From Strigamia acuminata (lineage: Eukaryota; Arthropoda; Chilopoda; Geophilomorpha; Linotaeniidae): DNA of 64,000 nucleotides. Of this stretch, positions 1 through 11,605 are shown in pieces. The stretch covers positions 2,418,001-2,482,000 of the forward strand of contig OX442319.1 of NCBI GenBank assembly GCA_949358305.1, given 5' to 3'. The notes beneath the pieces are model-generated. The model ran no database searches, was not told the DNA's origin, and was given only the letters and a program-made list of their open reading frames with translations. How positions within the stretch are numbered: the first letter of the stretch is position 1; each line of letters begins with the position of its first letter. The position numbers and the translations under genes were made by a program.

Positions 1-369
1 AAGCTGTCGTTTACATAGGCAAGTGGCTGTGTGGCCGCCATTGTTGCTCGATTATCTGGTTACTTGGTTACTTGGCTATCTGGTTTGTATAAAAAAAACT
101 GGATAAGGTGAGGTTCGCGGGGGTCAAGGGGGAGCGCTAGCCCCCTCTTGTTAGAAAAAAAAGAAAAAACACGCAATTCTTACCCAAAGTGTCGGAAATT
201 AAGTTCCTGGATACAGGGCTCTGATATTATCCAGGAGAGCATGAAAGTGGTCAATGCCTCTGTCTCTGTTGCAGGTTTTCATTGCAGCGCCGTGAAAATT
301 TAAACAATGCAGCATTTAACAAGCAACAATGGCGGCCACACAGCCACTTGCCTATGTAAACGACAGCTT
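1..369. repeat. Foldback (inverted-repeat) element
   Basis: Positions 1-49 are repeated as an exact reverse complement at about 321-369, enclosing some 270 bp. The interior holds a GC-rich hairpin-forming core at about 81-154, with a G run then a C run around GCGC. A related core recurs at 35513-35584 inside an element with different termini. A second, shorter inverted pair (about 186-202 against 392-412) crosses the right arm, so the structure is nested or composite. The window starts at the left arm, so the true left end and target duplication cannot be seen. No coding sequence is recognised. Confidence 0.7.
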
Positions 370-503
370 TCACGGAGCGTTTTCAACCACATAACTTGAT
401 TTCCGACACTTTTGAGTGTCATTTTCGGTCCCAGCATACTTTTCTTGGTAAGTAACCAAATTTTGGGCCCATTCTGAAGTGGGCCCAATTCTAAAGTATA
501 TCC

Positions 504-778
504 ATGATGTCCTTACCTTACTTGTGTGTACAGAATGATTGGCACGAGTCCCTTTGGTAACTCTACTTTATAACTTAATAAATCAATCAAATTAAATTAA
601 ATTTTTATTTTTATTTAGTGGAAACCAGGGCCAGGCGTGGATCACCTGTAAACTTGCAGGTATTTTCCTATCCAATTTGATATTAATTATTATTATTAAT
701 TAATTTCTTTTGTTCCGTAACAGGTCATCCTGATAGACATGGAGATCTGCATACTGTACGTCTATCAAGACATGATTG
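504..778 (+). pseudogene. Truncated duplicate of the PAAF1 5' end
   Basis: Three segments match the first three exons of the PAAF1 gene at 4539-7031, but on the opposite strand. Exon 1-like is 504-556, exon 2-like 619-659 and the start of exon 3-like about 723-769. Both introns are kept with their GT and AG ends, so this is a genomic duplication and not a retrocopy. Substitutions keep the frame (for example E to Q and G to D). The third segment then departs from the gene and meets a TGA at about 776-778. No later WD40 exons follow. A truncated pseudogene is most likely; a short expressed transcript cannot be excluded. Confidence 0.82.
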
Positions 779-1458
779 AATTCACTCGAATTTTAACTAA
801 ATTAAATTGAAACAAAGATAATGGAAATTGTTGTTTTTTTTAAAACAGAGATAAAAGGTGAATTTGAATAGATTTTACGCAACATTTCATACGACTAGTT
901 TTGGTTTCATACAGAAGACTCCCCGAAACTGATTTGTCCGGGCTCAGCAGTAACTAACTGCTAAAACAATTACGGAGTAGTATTTAGTTAGTGTACTAGG
1001 TTGAATATTTCTCGCTCCAACGAGTGAATTAATACATTTCCTGTTAATGTTAACTCTCTCTGCCATTAATTCTTGCACGGAAACTGCATTGCCATTTCGT
1101 CGACTCTTATTTCGTCACCTAACCCCAATAAACGGCATTTTTTTGCTCCATCACAGTGAAGCCAACCCTTCTCATTTCATTTATTCACACATAAGTGGGG
1201 TGCAAGAAGTGCATGGCATCCGGGCGGCAGGGCCTCGGGGACGGAGGTTCTACTACGGTAAGATACCGGTAGGCTGCAATTTTAGAATTCATTGGAATTA
1301 GGAGAATTGTGTCTGTGTGCCATTTCGTTAATTCGAATAATTTTTGACAAATTGATGGTTTGATCAAGAAATAAGTTTTTCATTGAAATTTATTTGTATA
1401 AAAAATAAATAATAAAAGAGCCGAGAGACCTGAGAGACAACTTTAAATACTTTAAATA

Positions 1459-1627
1459 CCGTACTGCCTCCTTTAAACGCCCGGGCGTTTATTATTTTTT
1501 TGGGCCGACCCCCTCCCGGTAAAGTCAGTTCGGGGCGGCGCGCGGTGCAATAAACGCCGCCGAACCCCCGGCGTTTATTCGGGAGCGGCGTTTGAACGAA
1601 CCCAGGCGTTTAAATAAGGCAGTACGA
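1459..1627. mobile_element. MITE with TA-flanked CCGT-type ends
   Basis: The left end, CCGTACTGCCTCCTTTAAACGCC, is matched in inverted orientation at the right end (two or three mismatches), and both ends are flanked by TA. The 169-bp interior is unusually GC-rich, with repeated GGCGTTTA and its complement. TA duplications and termini starting CCGT suggest a nonautonomous Tc1/mariner-pogo-like element, as at 13835-14262 and 59128-59212. Confidence 0.7.
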
Positions 1628-1727
1628 TACTTACGAACAAGTATGGTTCCGAGAATTTGTTCTTAACTTGAATTGTTGTTAAGTCAAGCAAAAGTATACA
1701 CTGTGGAGAAATTGTTCATCCTAATTC

Positions 1728-2109
1728 GGGGCCGTCAATAAATTACGTAACGCCTGGAGGGGGGGGAGGGGGTTTCAAATTTTGTTACTGGTTGTTACGA
1801 CGGGGAGGGGGGGGGGGGGTTCGAAAAATGTTACGTAACAAAAAGTGAAAATTTTACTTTTATTGTTTCAATTTATTTTCTTGTAAATTTTAAATTTTTG
1901 TAAAAAAATTTACATTTTTCAAACTTTTTTTTTTACATTATTCAAATTTTTTTTAAATTTTTCAAAATTTTTTTTTGGTGGGGGGAGTGGTGAGTTCTGT
2001 TACGTAATATTCTAGGGGGGGTTTGTGGATTTGTTACGACCTTGTTACAGGGGGGAGCAGGGGGTCTAAAAATTGAAAAATCAGCGTTACGTAATTTATG
2101 GACAGCTCC
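1728..2109. mobile_element. Small inverted-repeat element with poly-G tracts
   Basis: The left end reads GGGGCCGTCAATAAATTACG, and the right end is its imperfect reverse complement, continuing through TAACGC. The interior has long G runs and several GTTACGTAAC-like palindromes but no ORF. The superfamily is not assigned, and the target duplication is unclear. Confidence 0.6.
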
Positions 2110-2756
2110 TTAAAGAAAACATTTTTTAACATTTTTTAATTATAACTTAGTAAAGGTTCATACCAAACAATAAGAGTGTGCATTGCAGAAATTCGAGAGG
2201 TCCGACAATTAGAATCTGCGTGTCAGAGATTCGAATCTTTCATATATTTTTTGGGATTCTAAGTGGGATTCGGTTGGGATTCGGAAAGATTTAAATGATT
2301 ATTTTAATGAGAAAGTCGAAAATATTTTTTTACTTTTGTCCAATTTTTGAAAAAAATTGAAAATTTTTATAAAATTTAAAGATTCGAGATTGGGAGCGGG
2401 ATTCGGAAGCCCATGCCAGAGATTCGCTCGAATCTCGGACCCCTCGCGCAAATTTCAAGTTCGTAACTCGGATGTTCATAAGTGTAGTCTGGTGGTGACA
2501 ATGGCACTTAACTCCGTGCATGTGCAATGTCAAAAAAATTAACCCCAGAAATTGTTAACTGACAAATACTTTATATCTACAGTCGTAGTAGTAGACTATT
2601 ATGATTCAGTAAATCTGATGTCGAATGTATCTGACGTATTCAGTCTTTCGAAACAACCCATCTCATTGGTTAAAATGCTGCTCTACGCCAGCGATGACTC
2701 ATGCATCACGTGGCATGACAAAAGGCAGGAGTGCAGCAAGTAAGAGTAAACACAAC

Positions 2757-4376
2757 ATGTCCGATTTCGAGCGATTCGGACAACGCAAAGGAGGAAAAAG
2801 TCCGTTCGAGGACGACGACGACGTAGACGACTTTACTTTCCTCAACCACCCGAAGCACGGCAATTCGGGCTACTTGTTAGGCGGCAACGATGGCGTCCCG
2901 TCGACGCAAGTTTCAAGCAGCAGACAGCAGCAGATTTCGGACGAAATTCGTCGCATGGAGCAGCGAACCCTCCAGAGTTCGGAGAGGTCACTCGGTATCT
3001 TAACCGAAACGGAAAATATCGGCGTAGCTACAGCCGAGGTAATAATTAATTGAAATTGAAGCACTAAATTGATTTTGTGTTTGCTGTTTTGGTGTAATTG
3101 GATACAAAATGTCTTATCACTTGAGTTAAACCGTATGGAATTTCGCTTTGTGCAATTACGCAGGAATTGATTCATCAACGGGAACAGTTACAAAATGCGG
3201 AAAGTAGGGTGGATGATACGAATAGGACCTTGAGGACAACGCAGAAGCACATTAATTCCATTAAGGTTGCCTTTTTGGTTTTATTTCTTGTGGTTTTCAT
3301 TGATTATTTAATTAATTAATTAATTAATTTTAATTACAGAGCGTTTTCGGAGGGATTAGGAATTATTTTTCCAAGACACCCGATCAACCCAAGTTGGGGC
3401 CGTCGAATGTTTCGGGTCCACCGGCGGCGAGTAGTAAATTAGAGTCGGTGATGGAGAATTCGAAGAACGAATGTTCGGCTAAGAATTACACACATCCGGG
3501 TAAAAGATTTGAGATGATGGTTATCTGTGTTCTTTTTTTTTTGTGGATTTAAGTAGTTGTCATTTGTTGTTTGATGTTGTGGGTGTTTCTTCTTTCTAAA
3601 TGTTTTGTTCGTAATTGCTAAAATTTAGGGAATTTTATAAAAAAAAATTGGACGTATTCGACAAAAATGTGTAAAATTTGTCAAAGTTTAGCACAAATGT
3701 CTGAAAATTCGTCAAAATTGATGTGAAAAGTCTACAATTTAGCATAAAAAATACTAAAAGTTTTTTAAAATGTCTCAAAAATGTCTACAATTTGTCCAAA
3801 CTTGTAAAAAAAAGTAATATTTGTGTAAATTTATCAAAATTTCATCTAAATTTATCAAAAACGTCGAAAATTTGTCGTTTTAAGAGTCCGGTCTCATTTT
3901 TATCTGTTTACTATCCAAGAATTCTTCTAAAAATCTTTAAAAACATTTCTTTCTTATCCAAACCGATTATCAATTTCTGCAGCTCTTCGTACACGAGGAT
4001 TGGATTCTCCCGATGGCTGCTACGACGATTTCGAGACCACGGATGACCGCGAATTCCTCCACGCTCCTAACGCCAGACAGAAATCTCAGAGTCCATCACA
4101 ATCGCGTTATCAAGATTTCCAATCAAGACTAGACAAAAATCTCGGTAAAAGAATTAAATTTAAAATAAAAATTAAAAAAAAAATTAAAAAAAAATTAAAT
4201 TTTCCATTTTAGGTGAAATGTCGTTCGGCATCAGTCGCCTGAAGGGTCTAGCTAGTGAATTAGGGAACGAAATCGAGGATCAGGACGCACTACTCCTCCG
4301 TCTGTCTGAAAAGGTGGAGACTGCGAATCTGGGCGTAGAAAAACAGAACAAGCAGATGCGCCAAATTCTCAAATGA
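2757..4376 (+). CDS. SNAP29: SNAP29, Qbc-SNARE (5 exons, 289 aa)
   Basis: SNAP29 is a soluble SNARE that supplies Qb and Qc helices for fusion, notably autophagosome-lysosome and endosomal fusion. Exons: 2757-3038, 3164-3265, 3340-3499, 3983-4144, 4213-4376, with GT-AG introns; lengths sum to 870 nt. The protein opens MSDFERFG, then has an acidic Asp-rich patch with an NPF-like stretch (SPFEDDDDVDDF). The Qb helix follows at about residues 50-120 (DEIRRMEQRTLQSSERSLGI...) and the Qc helix lies in the last exon, ending MRQILK. There is no palmitoylated Cys cluster or membrane anchor, as expected for SNAP29 rather than SNAP25. The upstream in-frame Met at 2625 was rejected because its extension has no family likeness. 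The stop lies 163 bp from the convergent PAAF1 stop. AATAAA occurs near 4496. Confidence 0.92.
3620..3880. repeat. Degenerate AT-rich repeat in SNAP29 intron 3
   Basis: The intron is filled with loosely repeated AAAATTTGTCAAAA-like units. Open frames crossing it are repeat artefacts. Confidence 0.5.
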
Positions 4377-4538
4377 CACGCCCGAAGAATATATTTATTT
4401 CGTTGTATACATACTGTAATATTCCGTTGGTTATTGTGAAAAAAAAGAAGAACAAAGCTGTGTATAATCGAGTATTTGAATATATGCTTCATTATTAAAT
4501 AAATTCAATAATATTATCTTTGAAAAAAAACACTTTTT

Positions 4539-7031
4539 TTATTTCACTTCGTATTTTCGAACGATTCCATCTCGGCAACAAGTATATAAATGAGTTTCGT
4601 CAAATGCAATTTTGTACACGGGGTCGCAGTCGGGCCCTGACAACTGCCAGTTGTTGTCCACTTTGGGACCATAGAACATGCAACTTCCATCCACTGTATT
4701 AAAAGAAATAAATAAATAAATAAATACTCGTAGTTATTATTGTCTAAATTAAATTGTCAGTGTTTTATAATCGAGGTCTTACGATTTAAGATCAACATGT
4801 TACGACTGAAATCGACATGATACGACACATTTTAGGACTAAATCGACATATTTTAGGACTAAATCGACATATTTTAGGACTAAAACGACATATTTAGGAC
4901 TAAAACGACATATTTTAGGACTAAACCGTCATATTTTATGACTAAATCGACACACGGACAAAACAAAACAAAACAAAATTACATTTTGAAGACACGAAGC
5001 CGCCATTCAATGGTAAAACTGAAAGAATTGGAGACGCAGAATGCAGCCACGTATCAACAGGAACTCTAAAAATAAAAAAATAAAAAGAAAACAAAATTTT
5101 TCATCAATTTTACTACACTAATTACCTCGTGTTCCGTAAATCTAATAATTTGAGTTGACCATCCTGACATCCAAGAACCGTTTGCACACTATTAACGTGG
5201 CAGCACGCATTCACCGGGGCCTGGCAACTGTGAGCAAAAACGTTCTGCCTGCTCCTCACGCACATTCCTCGGAAGCAGTTATCCTCGCAGGCCAGCAGAA
5301 GTAATTTGCCATCGGTGCCTACTTCTCTCGAACCTGCAACAACCGGCAAACTTAATTTTTTTTTAAATAAACCGATCAATTTTTGCCCAACTGGCGTACT
5401 TTCCGCTTCTTCGTTCGAAAGATTACACAAGTCGGACTCCGGACATCCCAAGTGACATCCATTAATGGTCGTATTCAATTGAACCAAAGTTGTCAAGCAA
5501 GTGGCGTTGCCACAGTCCCATAGTCTTGCCGAGCCGTCTCGCGACACTGATATCACATTTCGTCCCTTGTCCACAATCGCGGTGTCCAATATGGCTCCCG
5601 TGTGACCTATCATGGTGACGGGGCATTGACCCGTTTCGGCAGACCAGATTTTCAGCTGCATGTCGGCACCGGCCGACAAAATCACCAGGCCGGACGGGAA
5701 AAATCGGCACGAATAAACATCGCCAACGTGTCCCGACAACTCGCGCTGAAAAGACCGTAAAAATCAAACAAAACTCAATTTTAAAATACGTTTTATGCAC
5801 GAATTGTGCAATTATTTAGTACTTATTATTCCGTGACTTTCAGACTTACTCTTATAATTCCACGTTGAACGTCCCATATTTTCAGTTTGTTTTGCGTGCA
5901 CACCGAGACACCTAACCCGCCAATGGTCACATCTAAACTCACGATCTGCAATGAAAAAATCAAATTGGCCAATTCTTGTGTATATTGGTCAAATTCCAGA
6001 ATAAGATCAAGAAAACGTACAAAGGGGGGATTTGGGTTCAATTTTTCATGCACAATTGAATGTTTTTGGTCCAAAAAATGAATTTTTGGTCCAAAAAATG
6101 AATTTTTGGTCCAAAAAATGAATTTTTGGTCCAAAAAATGAATTTTTGGTCCAAAAAATGAATTTTTGGTCCAAAAAATGAATTTTTGGTGCAAAAAATA
6201 AATTTTTGGTGCAAAAAATGAATTTTTGGTCCAAAAAATGAATTTTTGGTCCAAAAAATGAATTTTTGGTCCAAAAAATGAATTTTTGGTCCAAAAAATG
6301 AATTTTTGGTCCAAAAAATGAATTTTTGGTCCAAAAAATGAATTTTTGGTCCAAAAAATGAATTTTTGGTCCAAAAAATGAATTTTTGGTCCAAAAAATG
6401 AATTTTTGGTCCAAAAAATGAATTTTTGGTCCAAAAAATGAATTTTTGGTCCAAAAAATGAATTTTTGGTCCAAAAAATGAATTTTTGGTCCAAAAAATG
6501 TATTTTTGGTCCAAAAAATGAATTTTTGGTCCAAAAAATGTATTTTTGGTCCAAAAAATGAATTTTTGGATTTGTTCAAGAGGATGGCCATGGATCCGCC
6601 GAGTTAAATTCTACATTTCTTACACTTTGCAGATGAACGTTCTTAAACGCTTTTTTCGGTGCGTAAAATGTAGTTGTGCAATTTGGATCTTGGTGTGAGA
6701 CTGTCAACTTGTTCTTAGTAACACTGAGCACTTGGAATCCTTCAGATGCAGTGACATAAGGCACGCCATCTGTTGATAGACCTACAGTATGCAGATCTCC
6801 ATGACTACCAGGATGACCTGTTACGGAACAAAAGCAATTAATTAATAATTAACATCAAATTGGACAGGAAAATACCTGCAAGTTTACAGGTGATCCACGC
6901 CTGGCCCTCGTTTTCACTAAATAAAAATGAAAATTTAATTTAATTTGGTTTATTTATTAAGTTATAAAGTAGAGTTACCAAAGAGACTCGTGCCAATCAT
7001 TCTGGACACACAAGTAAGGTAAAGAACTCAT
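4539..7031 (-). CDS. PAAF1: PAAF1, proteasomal ATPase-associated factor (7 exons, 413 aa)
   Basis: PAAF1 is the WD40 chaperone (yeast Rpn14 family) that binds 19S ATPase tails and controls 26S proteasome assembly. Exons on the minus strand: 7031-6979, 6916-6876, 6817-6624, 5945-5850, 5745-5126, 5065-4983, 4693-4539; sum 1242 nt. The start gives MSSLPYLCVQNDWHES, then the conserved EGQAW and VTASEGF patches. WD repeats include KIWDVQRG, GHVGDVYSCRFFPSG, LKIWSAETGQ, GHTGAILDTAIVD and SVSRDGSARLWDCG, and the protein ends DPVYKIAFDETHLYTCCRDG...EVK. The exon at 5745-5126 contains an AT-rich, Lys-rich insert (around 5340-5400) absent from relatives; it could be a short unspliced intron. Intron 3 carries a 20-bp satellite and the last intron a 21-bp one. 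It diverges from eIF3l. Confidence 0.92.
4817..4954. repeat. Minisatellite, about 21-bp unit
   Basis: About six copies of TTTTAGGACTAAATCGACATA-like units lie in the last intron of PAAF1. Confidence 0.85.
6062..6569. repeat. 20-bp tandem satellite, about 25 units
   Basis: The unit AATTTTTGGTCCAAAAAATG is repeated almost without change; two adjacent units near 6190 carry a GGTGC variant and two have A to T. The unit is close to a palindrome around GGTCC. Because 20 is not a multiple of 3 and the unit has no stop, three frames are open across it; this is not coding. It lies in intron 3 of PAAF1. Confidence 0.97.
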
Positions 7032-7604
7032 AGTTCTGTCGTTAATTACAGCTGGAGATCCATTCTGCATTCTCACCTGGTGGAATCATTCGGTATTACC
7101 CGAATCACGTTTTCAGTCTACCAATGGGTTTTAAAAAATGTATGGTAGTTTTATTGAGACAACTGTATGTTTTGTTTAAAGTAAACAATATTAGTTTTAT
7201 TTTTTTTTAAATTTAATGAATGTGAAATTATTACTGATTAATTAAAAATAATGTTAACAATTTTTAAAAAAGTCTAAATTCGAGTCAAACAAATATAGAA
7301 ACAAGTATTGGGCTTTGTAAGCTACCATACAAAAATGGCCGCCAGTTTTGAGTTTTATATTTTTCTCCGTTTATTTCATTATTATATTTATTTCAACTAA
7401 ATTCCAATACAAAACATTTTGTTTTGTTGCTCAATTATTATTTTTTATTTTAAATTTCAGTAACCCTTTAAGAAAATAAAATAAAATTTCGTTTTATTCT
7501 GTGGATGTAGCTACCTCTTTCTCCTTTTATCAAAACCAGAATAAGCGTGTTTTGTCGCCGAGGCCACACTCCACGTTTAGCTATATCCTGACAATTTAAC
7601 CATC
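7032..7604. promoter_or_regulatory. Bidirectional promoter region PAAF1/eIF3l
   Basis: 573 bp separates the divergent PAAF1 and eIF3l start codons. It is mostly AT-rich with no TATA box that I can assign. An ATGGCCGCC block near 7334 resembles YY1-type motifs. Assignment as a shared promoter is inferred from gene arrangement only. Confidence 0.5.
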
Positions 7605-10600
7605 ATGTCCGTCAATATGTACGAAGAAGTGGTCGAAGAAGAGGTAATTTCACATTTATTTGTTAATGAAAAAATAAATAACACTTTTATTTCGTGTTAC
7701 AGTTTGATCCACGTGTGGAAACAGCTTTTGAAGCCGTAGCCGCAGAAGTTGACCTCCATTCGGGTACCATACTTTACTTTGTGCATTATTTTAATCAAAT
7801 AAGTGTTCTAAAACCATAAATTCAATTTCAGGAGATCCACGACAAGATTTGGAATATGAGCGCCAGTACCAGTTCAGTGTTCCGGAAGTCGTGAAAAGTT
7901 TTCTAGTTTATTTCCGAAAGGTAATCAACGAAGGAAACCTGTTTGAAATTCAAAACGCGTACGAAAACAGGTAAGAAATCAATACAAATAAGAAAAACTA
8001 ATAAAATTTTATAATTTTACAATTGAATTCTATTTCCCCAGTTTTGTGAAACTAACGGAACGTCTGTACAAAACGTCTCCATGGCCTGATGCTGAAGAAA
8101 TTGCGTCAATTGTACAAAAAGGTGGAAAATAATTTTTTGTTTAAATTTTAAAAAAAATTTAAAAACTTGTTTTTTCTAGATCGTGTTTTTTTGATACTGT
8201 ACAAGGAATTGTATTACCGTCACATTTACGCGAAAGTTCAGGTAATTTATCGGTAAAAATCAATATAATCAATTAAATAATATTCGTTAATTGTGTTGTT
8301 TACAGGGTGGACCGCAAATTCAGCAACGTTTCGATTCGTACATCAATTATTGCAATTTATTTAATCTTATTCTGAGTGAGTTTGGGGTTTTCAATTAATT
8401 TTGTATACTACACAGTGTACATTGTATTTATTTTTTTTAATTTTGGTAATTTTCTTTTCTTAATTTTAGATACACAACAACCGGTTACTTTGGAATTGCC
8501 AAATCAATGGTTGTGGGAAATTATCGATGAATTTATATATCAAGTCTGCACATTATTTTTTTTTTTTTTTTTATTTATTTATTGATTGATTGACATTTCT
8601 TTGTAGTTTCAATCGTTTAGTCAATACCGCAGTAAGTTGACGAAGAAATCCGAAGAGGAAATTGAAGTTTTGCGATGCAATCCTACGGTGAAAATTGAAA
8701 TGAGAATTTCGATGAAGAAATATAATTGAATGAATATCTAATTTTTTCTAAATCAGGTGTGGAACGTGCACAGCGTACTCAATGTTTTGCATTCGCTGGT
8801 TGATAAGTCAAACATTAACCGACAACTTGAAGTTTACACGAGTGGAGGTTTGTAATTTACAGAAAAAAATTATTATGGAGGTGTCATTTCACCAAACACT
8901 GCAAAATTATTACGAATATGTGGAAATTGGCAAATTTAAATCGAAAATTTCTGGAATAATAGAGGGGAACTGAATAATATCGTAATCAGTTAATTTTATT
9001 AAAGTAATCACTGAAAATCATCTAAATACCGATGAAACATTTCCCAATAACGTTAAAATCATCGAAAAACTATTAAAAACCGTCGAAAAAACGCGTAAAA
9101 TCGATGAAAAACTGTGAAAATTGATTTAAAAAAACACGGAAATCGATAAAAACACTGAAAATTAACAAAAATTATTTAAAAGTAATGTGAAATCATGAAA
9201 ATCACCAATTCCCGGAACGTCAACCTCCTGTTTTTTTTAAAAAAAATTATTACTGGTAATTTGTTTTCATAGTATATTAATAATTGTAAATGATTATTCC
9301 AAAACAGGTAATCCTGACAGCGTAGCTGGTGAATTTGGTTGTCATTCGCTCTACAAGATGCTCGGATACTTCAGTTTAGTCGGTCTGTTGAGACTTCATT
9401 CCTTATTGGGCGATTACTATCAAGCAATCAAAGTGCTAGAAAACATAGAACTGAATAAGAAGGTCGAGTTTGTTTACAATTTACACGTCCACCGGTTCTA
9501 AATCTAACGTAAAAATGTCTATTTGGAATTGCAGAGTTTGTATTCACGCGTTCCTGCGTGCCAAATTACCACGTACTATTACGTGGGATTTGCCTACATG
9601 ATGATGAGACGTTACGCAGATGCGATTCGAACATTTTCTAATATTTTGCTCTACATTCAACGCACGAAGCAGATGTATCAGCAGCGGACTTACCAAACTG
9701 ACCAGGTAGTTGTCGTGTTCATTACACTTAGTATTTGTAAACTTATTTTTCGGCTTTTACGCAGATTAACAAGCAAACCGAACAGATGTACACCTTATTG
9801 GCCATTTGTTTGGTTTTGCACCCACAGCGAATCGATGAAAGTGTTCATTCGCAACTACGGGAAAAATATGGAGAACGAATGCTGAAAATGCAGCGCGGGT
9901 GAGCAATTAAACCAGAACATGGAAAATGATTTTTTTCTGCATTTCAAAATGTAATTCTGTGCATAAAAGGGAATTATTTTGTCTAAAGTCTATTTTTTGG
10001 GCACGAAACTGTATATTTGAATGTTTTTGGTTCAAATTTTATTTATGTGCATTTAAAATTTTGTAGAAATGATTTTTTGTGCACAAAACGAATTTTTTAA
10101 ATCCAAATTTGCCTAAAATTCACTTTTTTGCACATACATTTGCGTAAAACCAATTTTTTTGTACTAAAACTTCTCATTTTTGGCCCTAAATTTGCTCTAA
10201 AATGATCGAAATTCTCATTTTTATCTGTAGGGAACTAAGCGAATTTGAAAACAGTTTCTCATTTGCGTGCCCGAAGTTTTTGTCACCCGTTCCACCGGCT
10301 TACGATGCACCTCCAGCCAACTACCAAAAGGTGAACAAAATAATTTTATTTTACAGAAATATGTATATTTATTGGATTTATATATTTTTTATATTAGGAA
10401 CCATTTATGCTGCAATTAAAAGTGTTTTTGGCTGAAGTGGAGCAACAAATCTTACTTCCAACCATCAGAAGGTATATTTAAATTAAAGAATAACCTCAAA
10501 CAGATTTCATTCAAAATGATTTATTCCAGCTATTTGAAATTGTACACCACCATGCCAATGTCTAAATTGGCCGCGTTTTTAGATATGGTAAAATAGTTCG

Positions 10601-11019
10601 TTTGCGATTTTACGTTGTTTGTGTATTAATTTTAAATTTGTATTTTTTAATAGAAAGAAGACGAATTTAGAAATCACGTGCTGTGTTTTAAAGTAAACGA
10701 ATGGACGAGATTTTAAATTATTAAATTATTTTAACTGTTAATTTTTTTTAATTTTTAAATTTTGTAGCACAAAATGAAAAATGTGGTTTGGACGAAAGGG
10801 ACGAGTGGTTTGGAGGGGGAATTCCAGTCGGGTTCCGAGGTGGATTTCTACATCGATAAGGACATGATCCATATTGCAGACACCAAGGTGGCACGCAGAT
10901 ACGGCGACTTTTTTATTAGGCAAATCCATAAATTCGAGGATGTAAGCGAGAAAGTTTGATTTTTTTTGGCTCGATCTATTTAAAATAAAAATAAAAATGT
11001 AGCTTTGCAGATCAATTGA
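7605..11019 (+). CDS. eIF3l: eIF3 subunit L (18 exons, 536 aa)
   Basis: Subunit L is a PCI-domain component of eIF3, which recruits mRNA and Met-tRNA to the 40S subunit. Exons: 7605-7643, 7703-7763, 7832-7970, 8042-8121, 8180-8241, 8306-8375, 8470-8543, 8607-8687, 8757-8847, 9308-9462, 9535-9705, 9765-9898, 10231-10330, 10398-10471, 10530-10587, 10654-10692, 10768-10941, 11011-11019; sum 1611 nt. Family blocks are plain: [57 protein letters not shown] and [19 protein letters not shown]. The C-terminus (KFEDIN) is shorter than in vertebrates and comes from a 9-nt last coding exon. The start is the first in-frame ATG, followed by an acidic stretch. A damaged copy of exon 17 lies downstream at 11257. 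Confidence 0.95.
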
Positions 11020-11256
11020 GGTTTAAAAGAGGAAATCAACTTCGAAGATCCACAAACGAAATGAAAAGCTGCAAACATTTATTTCCTTTGGGATTTGTTA
11101 CCGTTTTGAGTTATGTATTTGAGAATATTTTTAAGAAGTAATAAAAATTGATTGGAAGCAGCATTAATTGGAATAAAAATGACTAAATAATGAAAAATTA
11201 CATTTGAGTTTGTAATTTATTCAACATTTGTACAAATGTTTCTATACATAACATAG

Positions 11257-11338
11257 CACAAAATGAAAAATGTCGTTTGGACGAAGGGGACGAGTGGTTT
11301 GGAGGGGGAATTCTATACACCATGGTGGCCCGCAGATA
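11257..11338 (+). pseudogene. Fragment of eIF3l exon 17
   Basis: Bases 11257-11313 repeat the start of eIF3l exon 17 with two substitutions. The copy then jumps over about 80 nt and resumes with the exon's later ACACCA.GGTGGC.CGCAGATA block. It has an internal deletion and no downstream exon. It overlaps the 3' end of a minus-strand ORF. Confidence 0.85.
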
Positions 11339-11537
11339 AATCGGCTTTGGCTCGTGGGATTTTTGCAATATTCGATTCTTTTTTTGCTTTTTCCTGTACA
11401 TCAGCCAACTTCCTCCGGAGGAAGGAAAATGAAGCCATCACGAATAGAATGTACTCGATATATTCCCATGCGCCTCTAGCTGCGAACATGACTAGATTAT
11501 CTATCACCCACCTCCACTCGTATATCCAGTGCAGCAT
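11313..11537 (-). other. Possible small membrane-protein exon (unrecognised)
   Basis: A 74-codon open frame reads MLHWIYEWRWVIDNLVMF..., with a hydrophobic segment (about residues 20-40, EYILFVMASFSFL) followed by a basic/helical tail (RRKLADVQEKAKKE). The composition looks protein-like. The frame ends inside the duplicated eIF3l fragment, so its natural end is uncertain. A TAG/TT acceptor-like site precedes the Met, so it may be a last exon. The family is not recognised. Confidence 0.35.
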
Positions 11538-11605
11538 GATAACTATATGACAATAAATTAATAACTTAATTCTTTTTTTTGATATTTTTTCATTTTATTG
11601 TAATT

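Noticed and set aside
1047-1301. Possible exon with a donor GTAAGA after a GC-rich stretch near 1.2 kb
   Set aside because: No matching acceptor or neighbouring exon and no family likeness; could be a 5' UTR exon but cannot be supported.
2625-2756. Upstream in-frame start for SNAP29
   Set aside because: The extra 44 residues do not resemble SNAP29; the family begins at the MSDFERFG-type start.
5826-6591. Long open frames of up to 242 codons across the 20-bp repeat near 6.0-6.6 kb
   Set aside because: A stop-free 20-bp unit keeps three frames open; the region is an intron of PAAF1.
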